Assembly: GCA_964538625.1 (NCBI GenBank) | Contig: CAZIGH010000006.1 | Location: 79,853 to 143,852, forward strand | Direction: 5' to 3' | Length of the DNA stretch: 64,000 nt | From: JAEUHM01 sp964538625 | GTDB lineage: Bacteria > Verrucomicrobiota > Verrucomicrobiia > Verrucomicrobiales > Verrucomicrobiaceae | In this document: positions 46,630 to 52,294 of the stretch, piece after piece | How the letters are laid out: every line of letters begins with the position of its first letter | Position numbering within the stretch: the stretch's first letter is position 1 | Made by a program: the position numbers and the translations under genes | The notes under the pieces: model-generated | Database searches by the model: none | Told to the model about the DNA's origin: nothing | The model's input: the letters and a program-made list of their open reading frames with translations, nothing else

Positions 46630-46704
46630 TGCCATGTGGGATAACAGTAGTCCACCTCCCTGTTAAGGAGGTCGGTGTTGGTGCGAATCCAACCATGGCA
46701 GCCA
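46630..46704 (+). tRNA. tRNA-Asn(GTT), non-canonical elbow
   Basis: Acceptor TGCCATG/CATGGCA, anticodon arm CCTCC-CTGTTAA-GGAGG and T-arm GTTGG-TGCGAAT-CCAAC all pair perfectly; CCA is encoded. D-loop AACAGTA (A18-G19) and T-loop TGCGAAT (G55). Confidence 0.9.
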
Positions 46705-46713
46705 ATTTCATTT

Positions 46714-46787
46714 CCCTCTGTAGCTCAAAAGCAGAGCGCCCGGTTGATAACCGGAGGACCGGGGTGCATTACCCCGCAGAGGGACCA
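46714..46787 (+). tRNA. tRNA-Ile(GAT), non-canonical elbow
   Basis: Acceptor CCCTCTG/CAGAGGG is perfect, with A73 and CCA encoded. D-arm GCTC-AAAAGCA-GAGC. Anticodon loop TTGATAA gives GAT. T-arm CGGGG-TGCATTA-CCCCG has G55-C56. Confidence 0.9.
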
Positions 46788-46794
46788 GATGATT

Positions 46795-46869
46795 CGCTGG
46801 ATGGCTCAGACAGATGAGCGTCGGACTGAAGCTCCGAACAGGTCGGTGCGATCCCGGCCCCAGCGGCCA
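46795..46869 (+). tRNA. tRNA-Phe(GAA), non-canonical elbow
   Basis: Acceptor CGCTGG/CCAGCG pairs with one mismatch at 7:66; G73 and CCA are encoded. D-stem GCTC/GAGC, anticodon arm TCGGA-CTGAAGC-TCCGA perfect (GAA), T-arm GTCGG-TGCGATC-CCGGC with G55-C56. Confidence 0.87.
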
Positions 46870-46878
46870 TTCTTTTAC

Positions 46879-46954
46879 TCCTCCGTAGCTCAACAGCAGA
46901 GCGCCGGGCTCATAACCCGTGAGAGTCGTGGTGCAAGTCCACGCGGAGGGACCA
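46879..46954 (+). tRNA. tRNA-Met(CAT), non-canonical elbow
   Basis: Acceptor TCCTCCG/CGGAGGG, A73 and CCA encoded. D-arm GCTC-AACAGCA-GAGC. Anticodon loop CTCATAA gives CAT, so it is elongator Met or, with lysidine at C34, a minor Ile. T-arm CGTGG-TGCAAGT-CCACG has G55-C56. Confidence 0.85.
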
Positions 46955-46961
46955 CCTTTTT

Positions 46962-47035
46962 GCGTCATTGATGTAACAGTAACATGCGAGTCTTCCAAAC
47001 TCGATACGCCGGGGCAGCACCGGCATGGCGCACCA
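46962..47035 (+). tRNA. tRNA-Gly(TCC), non-canonical elbow
   Basis: Acceptor GCGTCAT/ATGGCGC (one G-U), A73 and CCA encoded. D-arm ATGT-AACAGTA-ACAT, anticodon arm CGAGT-CTTCCAA-ACTCG (TCC), T-arm GCCGG-GGCAGCA-CCGGC. A73 differs from the U73 usual in bacterial Gly tRNAs. Confidence 0.87.
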
Positions 47036-47051
47036 TTTGCAGTTTATCAAC

Positions 47052-47127
47052 GCCTCCGTGGCCGACCCGGAAAGGCACCGCTCTTGTAAAGCGGACTATG
47101 TCGGTGCGAATCCGACCGGAGGCCCCA
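47052..47127 (+). tRNA. tRNA-Thr(TGT), G18-G19 kept but G55
   Basis: Acceptor GCCTCCG/CGGAGGC is perfect; anticodon arm CCGCT-CTTGTAA-AGCGG gives TGT; T-arm GTCGG-TGCGAAT-CCGAC is perfect with G55. Unlike its neighbours the D-loop (GACCCGGAAA) retains GG. The encoded 3' end is CCA followed by a second CCA. Confidence 0.87.
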
Positions 47128-47139
47128 CCATTTTTCAAA

Positions 47140-47215
47140 CGGATACGAGGGAGTCAGCAAACCCGCCCGGCTTGGGACCGGGAGATGCCGAGGGCAGCAC
47201 TCGGGTGTCCGACCA
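47140..47215 (+). tRNA. tRNA-Pro(TGG), non-canonical elbow
   Basis: Acceptor CGGATAC/GTGTCCG, A73 and CCA encoded. Anticodon arm CCCGG-CTTGGGA-CCGGG gives TGG; T-arm CCGAG-GGCAGCA-CTCGG; D-loop AGTCAGCAAA contains A-G at the 18-19 site. Confidence 0.87.
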
Positions 47216-47224
47216 CTTTACAAC

Positions 47225-47300
47225 TGGCCTGTAGCTCACCTAGCAGAGCATCAGACTCTGACTCAAAAGGTTGAGAGAGCGACCCTCTCCAGGCTTGCCA
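47225..47300 (+). tRNA. tRNA-Gln(CTG), mismatched anticodon stem
   Basis: D-arm GCTC-ACCTAGCA-GAGC and T-arm GAGAG-AGCGACC-CTCTC pair well; G73 and CCA are encoded. The acceptor pairs except at 1:72 (T-T). The anticodon loop CTCTGAC gives CTG, but the stem TCAGA/TCAAA has two mismatches, so it may be degenerating. Confidence 0.7.
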
Positions 47301-47310
47301 CATCCCAATC

Positions 47311-47386
47311 GACCTCTTGATGTAATCGGTGAAGATCTCCGACTTTCTATCGCGGTATCCCGGTTCGAGTCCTGGCGTGGTTGCCA
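47311..47386 (+). tRNA. tRNA-Glu(TTC), canonical elbow
   Basis: The T-arm CCCGG-TTCGAGT-CCTGG is the standard sequence and the D-loop retains GG (TAATCGGTGA), making this the one gene with a normal elbow. Anticodon loop CTTTCTA gives TTC. The acceptor (starting GACCTCT) pairs with two mismatches, so the gene may be diverging. Confidence 0.7.
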
Positions 47387-47392
47387 TTTTCC

Positions 47393-47467
47393 TCCCCTCG
47401 TGGTGTAACAGCAGCATCCGGCTTTGTGAGAGCCGAAGTGCCGGTGCGAATCCGGCCAGGGGAACCA
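47393..47467 (+). tRNA. tRNA-His(GTG), lacks G-1/C73 identity
   Basis: Anticodon arm CGGCT-TTGTGAG-AGCCG gives GTG; T-arm GCCGG-TGCGAAT-CCGGC; D-loop AACAGCA. Acceptor TCCCCT/AGGGGA with a bulge near position 7. Discriminator is A and no G is available at -1, unlike standard bacterial tRNA-His. Confidence 0.78.
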
Positions 47468-47473
47468 TTTTCA

Positions 47474-47549
47474 GCTGCCGTAGCTCAATAGACAGAGCGC
47501 CGCGCTTCGAACGCGGAGGTTGCGGGTGCAAGTCCTGCCGGCAGCGCCA
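47474..47549 (+). tRNA. tRNA-Arg(TCG), non-canonical elbow
   Basis: Acceptor GCTGCCG/CGGCAGC, D-arm GCTC-AATAGACA-GAGC, anticodon arm CCGCG-CTTCGAA-CGCGG (TCG), T-arm GCGGG-TGCAAGT-CCTGC; G73 and CCA encoded. Differs at only about four positions from the Arg(TCT) gene at 47912. Confidence 0.9.
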
Positions 47550-47554
47550 TTTCC

Positions 47555-47629
47555 GCCCTTGTAGTCCAACGCAGAGACAACCGCCTCAGAAGCGGTGCAG
47601 TGCAGGTGCAAGTCCTGCCAAGGGCACCA
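47555..47629 (+). tRNA. tRNA with Leu anticodon CAG but class I (short variable loop)
   Basis: Acceptor GCCCTTG/CAAGGGC, anticodon arm ACCGC-CTCAGAA-GCGGT (CAG) and T-arm GCAGG-TGCAAGT-CCTGC are perfect; A73 and CCA encoded. Only five bases (GCAGT) separate anticodon and T stems, whereas bacterial tRNA-Leu normally has a long variable arm. Confidence 0.85.
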
Positions 47630-47633
47630 CTTC

Positions 47634-47709
47634 GTTCCTGTGGCTCAGGAGACAGAGCGCCGTTCTGCGAAGACGGAAGTCGCAGGTGCAAGTCCTGCCG
47701 GGAACACCC
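47634..47709 (+). tRNA. tRNA-Arg(GCG), non-canonical elbow
   Basis: Acceptor GTTCCTG/CGGGAAC, D-arm GCTC-AGGAGACA-GAGC, anticodon arm CCGTT-CTGCGAA-GACGG (GCG), T-arm GCAGG-TGCAAGT-CCTGC. The 3' end reads A-CCC, so the CCA is not fully encoded. GCG is a rare Arg anticodon in bacteria, which usually use ACG edited to ICG. Confidence 0.83.
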
Positions 47710-47713
47710 TTTT

Positions 47714-47807
47714 GGAGCGCATACTCAACAAGCGAGTGAGCGTGGTTTGCTAAACCAACGATGCCGCAGTGTCGCGGCATGAGGTGCAAGTCCTCTGCGC
47801 TCCGCCA
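47714..47807 (+). tRNA. tRNA-Ser(GCT), class II, non-canonical elbow
   Basis: Acceptor GGAGCGC/GCGCTCC, G73 and CCA encoded. Anticodon loop TTGCTAA gives GCT. Long variable arm ATGCCGC/GCGGCAT (7 bp) as expected for Ser. T-loop TGCAAGT with G55. Confidence 0.87.
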
Positions 47808-47813
47808 CTTTTT

Positions 47814-47905
47814 GGAGAGTGAACCAGTCCAGAGCACTGGAGCGGTCCTGAAAACCGAGTGTGCCGCATGGTCGGCATGGGGTGCAAGTCCTCCGCTCTC
47901 CGCCA
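47814..47905 (+). tRNA. tRNA-Ser(TGA), class II, C33
   Basis: Acceptor GGAGAGT/GCTCTCC, G73 and CCA encoded; variable arm TGCCG/CGGCA; T-loop TGCAAGT. The anticodon loop is CCTGAAA, so the base before anticodon TGA is C rather than the near-universal U33. Confidence 0.83.
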
Positions 47906-47911
47906 ATTTTT

Positions 47912-47987
47912 GCTGCCGTAGCTCAATAGAGAGAGCGCCGCGCTTCTAACGCGAAGGTTGCAGGTGCAAGTCCTGCCGGCAGCGCCA
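47912..47987 (+). tRNA. tRNA-Arg(TCT), duplicate of the Arg(TCG) gene
   Basis: Nearly identical to 47474-47549 with acceptor GCTGCCG/CGGCAGC and T-arm GCAGG-TGCAAGT-CCTGC. The anticodon loop is CTTCTAA (TCT) and the outer anticodon-stem pair is lost (C over A). The duplication appears to have shifted the decoded codon box. Confidence 0.88.
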
Positions 47988-48011
47988 GTTCAAGAATAAC
48001 GAACTCAGAAT

Positions 48012-48064
48012 GACGAATGGCGAGTGCGCTTACGGCAAGTTCATTTTGCATTCGTCCTTTTTTA
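48012..48064 (+). terminator. Possible terminator within the tRNA array
   Basis: GACGAATG (48012-48019) pairs with CATTCGTC (48049-48056), followed by C and eight T residues. The 77-base gap here is the largest inside the main part of the array and may divide it into two transcripts. Confidence 0.4.
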
Positions 48065-48140
48065 CACCGCGTCGTCTAACAGTTAGGACCTCAGGCTTTC
48101 ATCCTGAGAACACGGGGGGCAGCACCCGTCGCGGTGACCA
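48065..48140 (+). tRNA. tRNA-Glu(TTC), second copy, non-canonical elbow
   Basis: Acceptor CACCGCG/CGCGGTG is perfect, A73 and CCA encoded; anticodon arm TCAGG-CTTTCAT-CCTGA gives TTC. D-loop AACAGTT has A18-G19, and the T-loop contains GGCAGCA but with one extra G before it. It is not similar to the canonical Glu gene at 47311. Confidence 0.8.
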
Positions 48141-48152
48141 TTCTACCTCACT

Positions 48153-48226
48153 GAACCACAAGCATTAAAGTGATGCTGCGTGCTTTTAACGCGCAGAACG
48201 GGGAGCATTACCCCGGTGGTTCACCA
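48153..48226 (+). tRNA. tRNA-Lys(TTT), non-canonical elbow
   Basis: Acceptor GAACCAC/GTGGTTC, A73 and CCA encoded. D-arm GCAT-TAAAGTG-ATGC, anticodon arm GCGTG-CTTTTAA-CGCGC (TTT), T-arm CGGGG-AGCATTA-CCCCG. Confidence 0.88.
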
Positions 48227-48237
48227 TTTCCATTCTC

Positions 48238-48312
48238 GGGGCCTGATGGAGCCAGTGAACCAAGCGGTCTGCAAAACCGGTGCGGCGAGTACAACACCCG
48301 CAGGCCCCTCCA
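48238..48312 (+). tRNA. tRNA-Cys(GCA), aberrant T-arm
   Basis: Acceptor GGGGCCT/AGGCCCC is perfect, T73 and CCA encoded. D-stem TGG/CCA with an A-G in the loop; anticodon loop CTGCAAA gives GCA. The T-arm (GCGG...CCGC around GAGTACAACA) does not fold into the normal 5-bp stem and 7-base loop. Last gene of the array. Confidence 0.72.
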
Positions 48313-48372
48313 CTTATCCTCTCTGCATACGCTGAAGATTGCGCGGTGACTCCCAAGCAGCCATTAGTGCAG

Positions 48373-49374
48373 ATGCGAAGTGCCCTTCTTCTACCCGTTT
48401 TCCTGGCATTGTGCAGTTGTGCCGCACCCAGGCACAGCTCGGTCTCCGCCGCAGACCAGCGTCGGCTCGCTGAACTCACGCTTTCCTCCGAGCGCGGCCG
48501 TGAACTTCTCTTCGGTGCTGACGCGCTTCGCCTCGGAATCAGTGGCGAGGGAACTCATAGCATACCGTTTGTTCGAAAGGACCGCTGCCCATTCGTACCC
48601 GTGTCCATCAACGACTCTGCGCCGACGCTTTTCCTCTTCGACACAGGTGCCACGCTCACGGCCATCGAGGCAAAAACCGCCATCCGCCACAGATTGCCTC
48701 TTTTTGATTCCCAGCTCATCCCGGCAAAAGCCAGAGGCATAGCAGGGGAAGAAACCATGCGAGTCGGCTTCGCACGCCTTGGTTTTGGAGGTATGGACAT
48801 TCACAATGTGCCACTCTTCGTGCGGACGCACAAAAACGAGTATCGTATCCTCGGCCCGCTTCTCACTGAGAGCCTGCACACCGACATCTTGGGCATCAAT
48901 CCGCTGCGGAGCTTGGTGAAATACGTCACCATCGACTACCTTCGCAATACGCTAACCTTCTCCACCGACGCCTCCTATTCGCCACGTCCCGGTGCCAGAG
49001 TGGCTAAGCTAAAATGGATCAACCGGCTGCCTTATGTCACGCTTTCCTCTGGTGGAGTGAGGTGGGATGCGCTGATCGATACAGGCTCTTCCTTCGGCGT
49101 CGAAGTCAGCCGAGATGTCGCATCTCGGCTGGGCATTCTGGAGAACTCCGCGCCCGTAGTAGGCTCCTACCACTACGGCATCGGAGGTAGCGTGGATACA
49201 GGAGCAGCAGATATTCGTGAGAGCCTGCTTGCCCGCCTTGAAGGCCTGGGTCCACCTCTTAGCGATGTCGGAGTAGGCATTCGCCCTTCTCTCAATCTCA
49301 TCGGATCCTGGTTTCTTCAGCACTTCCGGGTCACGCTCGACTTCAGCCGCGGTCTCCTCTACCTCGAGCGCTGA
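48373..49374 (+). CDS. Retropepsin-like aspartic protease lipoprotein with two protease-like domains
   Basis: The start at 48373 gives a lipoprotein signal (MRSALLLPVFLALCSCAAP). The mature 310 residues hold two aspartic-protease half-motifs: LFLFDTGATLTAIEA near residue 93 and WDALIDTGSSFGVEV near residue 240, each with the hydrophobic-D-T/S-G core of retropepsins. Each is followed by strands ending in a hydrophobic-G motif (HTDILGINPL; LNLIGSWFL). Two D-T-G domains in one chain could form a pepsin-like intramolecular dimer. The longer frame to 48280 would run into the last tRNA gene and is rejected. Probably an outer-membrane-anchored periplasmic protease; target unknown. Confidence 0.78.
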   Translation: MRSALLLPVFLALCSCAAPRHSSVSAADQRRLAELTLSSERGRELLFGADALRLGISGEGTHSIPFVRKDRCPFVPVSINDSAPTLFLFDTGATLTAIEAKTAIRHRLPLFDSQLIPAKARGIAGEETMRVGFARLGFGGMDIHNVPLFVRTHKNEYRILGPLLTESLHTDILGINPLRSLVKYVTIDYLRNTLTFSTDASYSPRPGARVAKLKWINRLPYVTLSSGGVRWDALIDTGSSFGVEVSRDVASRLGILENSAPVVGSYHYGIGGSVDTGAADIRESLLARLEGLGPPLSDVGVGIRPSLNLIGSWFLQHFRVTLDFSRGLLYLER

Positions 49375-49403
49375 CATCACCTTTTCATTTTTGTTTCAAA
49401 CCT

Positions 49404-49430
49404 GCCCCGGCACGCTTGCGTGACCGGGGC
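49404..49430 (+). terminator. Hairpin terminator after the retropepsin gene
   Basis: GCCCCGG (49404-49410) pairs with CCGGGGC (49424-49430), extended inside by CACG/CGTG, then GTTCTTTTATT. It lies 29 bases after the retropepsin stop and 15 bases before the next start. Confidence 0.75.
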
Positions 49431-49445
49431 GTTCTTTTATTCCCC

Positions 49446-50225
49446 ATGAACACGCCAAACCACAACCCACCCGGAGTCAATGCACTCCTTGACGAAGTCG
49501 AACGCAACCATCATGTCCGCGTGCTTTTCGCCGTGGAGAGCGGCAGCCGCGCATGGGGTTTCGCCTCCCCGGATAGCGACTACGACGTGCGCTTCGTCTA
49601 TGTACACCAGCGCGAGTGGTATCTGTCCGTGGAAGATCGGCGGGATGTCGTCGAAGTCACAGAAGGCGATCTCGATGTCTCAGGCTGGGAGTTGCGTAAG
49701 GCCCTGCGTCTGTTGCGCAAGTCCAACCCCTCACTTCTGGAGTGGCTGCACTCACCTGTGGTGTATCGAGAAGACAGGCGCTTCGCCCAGGAGCTGCGCG
49801 CCCTCGCATCCCAATGTCTCAGCACCGAAAAACTCTTCCGCCACTACTTCCACCTCGGCCGCGGCCACTGGCAGAAGTACCTGCAGGGCGATGCGGTTCG
49901 GCTCAAAAAATACCTCTATGTGCTCCGTCCCGTGCTCGCCTGCCGTTGGCTGGAGCAAGGACTGGGAGCCGTACCTGTGCCCTTTGTGGAGCTGCTCGCT
50001 GCCACCTTGCCTGAAAAGAGCGTCCGTGCCGCAGTGGACTCGCTCCTCGCTCGCAAGGCGCTTGCCCGGGAGTCAGACACCACGGCACCAGACCCCGTGC
50101 TGCATCGCTTTCTGGAGACTGAGTTGCAAAGGCTGCAACCCGTAGCCGCAGGGCTGCCGGAAGCTCCAGACTCAGACCTGGAAGCACTGGATGAGTTCTT
50201 CCAGGCCGTGGCCCTCGCTGCCTAA
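49446..50225 (+). CDS. Nucleotidyltransferase of the YcgL/RlaP family
   Basis: A 259-residue protein matching the YcgL-type predicted nucleotidyltransferases (RlaP, RNA-repair-associated polymerase-beta family). VLFAVESGSRAWGFASPDSD is the GS-x-A...S-D-x-D metal-binding core (continuing YDVRFVYVH), followed by WYLSVEDRRDVVEV, LDVSGWELRKALRLLRKSNP and LLEWLHSPVVYRE. The family is proposed to add or repair nucleotides on RNA and is sometimes encoded with RNA ligases. Here no ligase is adjacent, but the large tRNA array is 1.1 kb upstream. The start at 49446 avoids the terminator hairpin that the longer frame from 49416 would include. Confidence 0.82.
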   Translation: MNTPNHNPPGVNALLDEVERNHHVRVLFAVESGSRAWGFASPDSDYDVRFVYVHQREWYLSVEDRRDVVEVTEGDLDVSGWELRKALRLLRKSNPSLLEWLHSPVVYREDRRFAQELRALASQCLSTEKLFRHYFHLGRGHWQKYLQGDAVRLKKYLYVLRPVLACRWLEQGLGAVPVPFVELLAATLPEKSVRAAVDSLLARKALARESDTTAPDPVLHRFLETELQRLQPVAAGLPEAPDSDLEALDEFFQAVALAA

Positions 50226-50294
50226 ACAGCGCGCCACGGCGAACCGGCATCGACAAGAAGGACGAACACCGCTGCACGGAGATCCACCGCACTT

Positions 50295-50882
50295 ATGAGT
50301 CCCATCCACAAAACGACTGTCCTCGTCCTCAACCGCTGCTGGCAGGCCATCCATGTCAAAACGCCTGCTGAAGCTTTTAGCATGATGGCCTCCGGCACGG
50401 CGACCGCCCTCGACATTGCTGATGATGGCCATCTCAGCCCCGTGCATTGGGAGCAGTGGCTCTCTCTGCCCGTACGCCCCACGGACAGCAGCATCGGTAC
50501 GGTGCGGGGCCACGTACGTGTGCCCACCGTCATCGTTCTTGCACGCTATGACAAGGTGCCCAGGCGAAAACCTGCCTTCAGTGCGCGCTCCATCTGGGCT
50601 CGAGACGGCGGAGTGTGCCAGTACACCGGACGCAAACTCAAGCCCGGAGAAGGCAACATAGACCACGTCATACCGCGCAGCCGTGGAGGATCCAACAGCT
50701 GGAACAACTGCGTGCTTGCAGACAAGCGGGTGAACTCCCGCAAAGGCGACAAGCTTCCGCACGAAGCCGGTCTGAAGCTCATCCGCGAGCCCACCGAGCC
50801 AAAGGAACTTCCCGCCACGCGCCTCATCCGCAACGCGCATCGCGTCCGGGACTGGGATCTCTTTCTGGAAAGCGAGTGCTGA
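50295..50882 (+). CDS. HNH endonuclease
   Basis: A 195-residue protein with an N-terminal helical part (TTVLVLNRCWQAIHVKTPAE) and a C-terminal HNH nuclease: ARDGGVCQYTGRKLKPGE, then IDHVIPRSRGGSNSWNNCVL and ADKRVNSRKGD, giving the H-N-H catalytic metal site plus one zinc-type Cys pair half. Proteins of this exact shape are common solitary HNH genes in Verrucomicrobia and Bacteroidetes, and no restriction-modification partner is present. Its substrate is unknown. Confidence 0.82.
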   Translation: MSPIHKTTVLVLNRCWQAIHVKTPAEAFSMMASGTATALDIADDGHLSPVHWEQWLSLPVRPTDSSIGTVRGHVRVPTVIVLARYDKVPRRKPAFSARSIWARDGGVCQYTGRKLKPGEGNIDHVIPRSRGGSNSWNNCVLADKRVNSRKGDKLPHEAGLKLIREPTEPKELPATRLIRNAHRVRDWDLFLESEC

Positions 50883-50888
50883 GCCAAG

Positions 50889-50914
50889 CCTCCGCCAGTT
50901 TCACCTGGCGGAGG
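50889..50914 (+). terminator. Hairpin terminator after the HNH gene
   Basis: CCTCCGCCA (50889-50897) and TGGCGGAGG (50906-50914) pair perfectly around an 8-base loop, 7 bases after the HNH stop, followed by TCTTCGTTTCT. Confidence 0.7.
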
Positions 50915-51065
50915 TCTTCGTTTCTCCCCTCTTTGTGGGGTATCGGACGTGGATTTTCTGCAAGGCCGCTTGACCCGCCGGGCGGTTTTGAGGCAGAGTC
51001 GCGCTCCCGTGAACCGGGAGTCAGTTTCCCTTCAACCCTCAACCAACAACCACAACCCACACATT

Positions 51066-52229
51066 ATGAGCAGGAAGATTCGTTACGGCATGGTCGGCGG
51101 CGGACGCGGCGCTTTCATAGGCGCGGTGCATCGCATCGCAGCAGCGATGGATCAGCAGATAGAACTCGTCTGCGGCGCGTTCTCGTCCGACCCTGAGAAA
51201 TCGAAGGCCAGCGGTGCAGACCTGTTTTTGCCTCCAGATCGTTGTTATGGCAGCTACCAGGAGATGATCAAAGCGGAAGCCGCACTGCCAGCGGACCAGC
51301 GCATGGACTTCATTGCTATCGTCACTCCAAATCACATGCACTTCCCTCCGGCCAAAATGGCGCTGGAGCACGGATTCCATGTCCTGAGTGACAAGCCGGC
51401 CACCTTCAATCTCCAGGAAGCGAAAGAACTCGCAGCCATCGTGAAGAAGAGTGGCCTTCTCTACGGACTCACGCACAACTACACCGGCTATCCGCTGGTG
51501 AAGCAGGCCCGCGACATGATCGCTGAAGGCAAACTGGGCAAGATCCGCAAAGTCGTCGTGGAATATCCACAGGGCTGGCTGGCGACGCGCCTGGAAGAAA
51601 GCGGCCAAAAACAGGCCTCCTGGCGCACGGACCCCAAAAAAAGCGGAGCCGGTGGCTGCGTGGGTGACATCGGCACCCACGCCGAAAACCTGGCAGAATA
51701 CATCACCGGCCTGAAGATCAAGGAGCTGGCCGCCGACATCACCGCCTTCGTCAAGGGGCGCAAGTTGGACGATGACGCCAATGTGCTCCTTCGCTTTAGC
51801 AATGGAGCCAAAGGCGTGCTTCACAGCTCCCAGATCAGCGTGGGAGAGGAGAACAACCTCAACATCCGCGTCTATGGCGAACTCGGCGGCATCGAGTGGC
51901 ACCAGAAGGAGCCCAACACCATGCTCGTCAAGTGGCTGGACCAGCCCATGCAGGTCTATCGCACCGCCAATGGATACCTCGGCAAGAACGCTCTGGCCGC
52001 TGGGCGAACGCCACCCGCTCATCCCGAGGGCTATCTCGAAGCCTTTGCGAACATCTACAAAAACTTCGCGAACGCCATCCGCGCCCGTCTCTCCAAGACG
52101 AAGCTTGCCAAGGATGATCCCGCCAACGACTTCCCAAAAATCGAAGATGGCGTGCGCGGCATGGCCTTCATCGAAGCCGTAGTCGCCTCTTCCAAGAACA
52201 ACGCCGCCTGGACCAAGCTCGACGTCTAG
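51066..52229 (+). CDS. Gfo/Idh/MocA family oxidoreductase
   Basis: A 387-residue enzyme; YGMVGGGRGAFIGAVHRIAA is the nucleotide-binding loop, FIAIVTPNHMHFPPAKMALE and GFHVLSDKPATFN give the D-K-P catalytic-site motif, and GGCVGDIGTHAENLAEYITG carries the G-D-I-G-x-H signature of sugar dehydrogenases. It is paralogous to the gene at 44098 but clearly a different subgroup. Start chosen at MSRKIRYG; the longer frame from 50949 is non-coding in character. A perfect bidirectional terminator follows. Confidence 0.88.
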   Translation: MSRKIRYGMVGGGRGAFIGAVHRIAAAMDQQIELVCGAFSSDPEKSKASGADLFLPPDRCYGSYQEMIKAEAALPADQRMDFIAIVTPNHMHFPPAKMALEHGFHVLSDKPATFNLQEAKELAAIVKKSGLLYGLTHNYTGYPLVKQARDMIAEGKLGKIRKVVVEYPQGWLATRLEESGQKQASWRTDPKKSGAGGCVGDIGTHAENLAEYITGLKIKELAADITAFVKGRKLDDDANVLLRFSNGAKGVLHSSQISVGEENNLNIRVYGELGGIEWHQKEPNTMLVKWLDQPMQVYRTANGYLGKNALAAGRTPPAHPEGYLEAFANIYKNFANAIRARLSKTKLAKDDPANDFPKIEDGVRGMAFIEAVVASSKNNAAWTKLDV

Positions 52230-52245
52230 TCAGCCCACTCCCCAG

Positions 52246-52277
52246 AAACGCCGGAGTGCTCGCACACTCCGGCGTTT
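52246..52277. terminator. Bidirectional terminator between convergent genes
   Basis: Perfect 13-bp inverted repeat AAACGCCGGAGTG (52246-52258) / CACTCCGGCGTTT (52265-52277) between the oxidoreductase and the CBS protein. The A/T ends give short T-runs on both strands. Confidence 0.85.
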
Positions 52278-52294
52278 CCCATTTCTGGCAAAAA

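Noticed and set aside
46575..47949. Many short reading frames on both strands
   Set aside because: They run across tRNA genes, and their repeated motifs (for example G-L-A-P-A) come from the repeated tRNA sequences.
46277..48312. CRISPR array
   Set aside because: The recurring TGCAAGTCCTGCC-like strings are T-arms of separate tRNA genes, with different intervening lengths and complete cloverleaf pairing.
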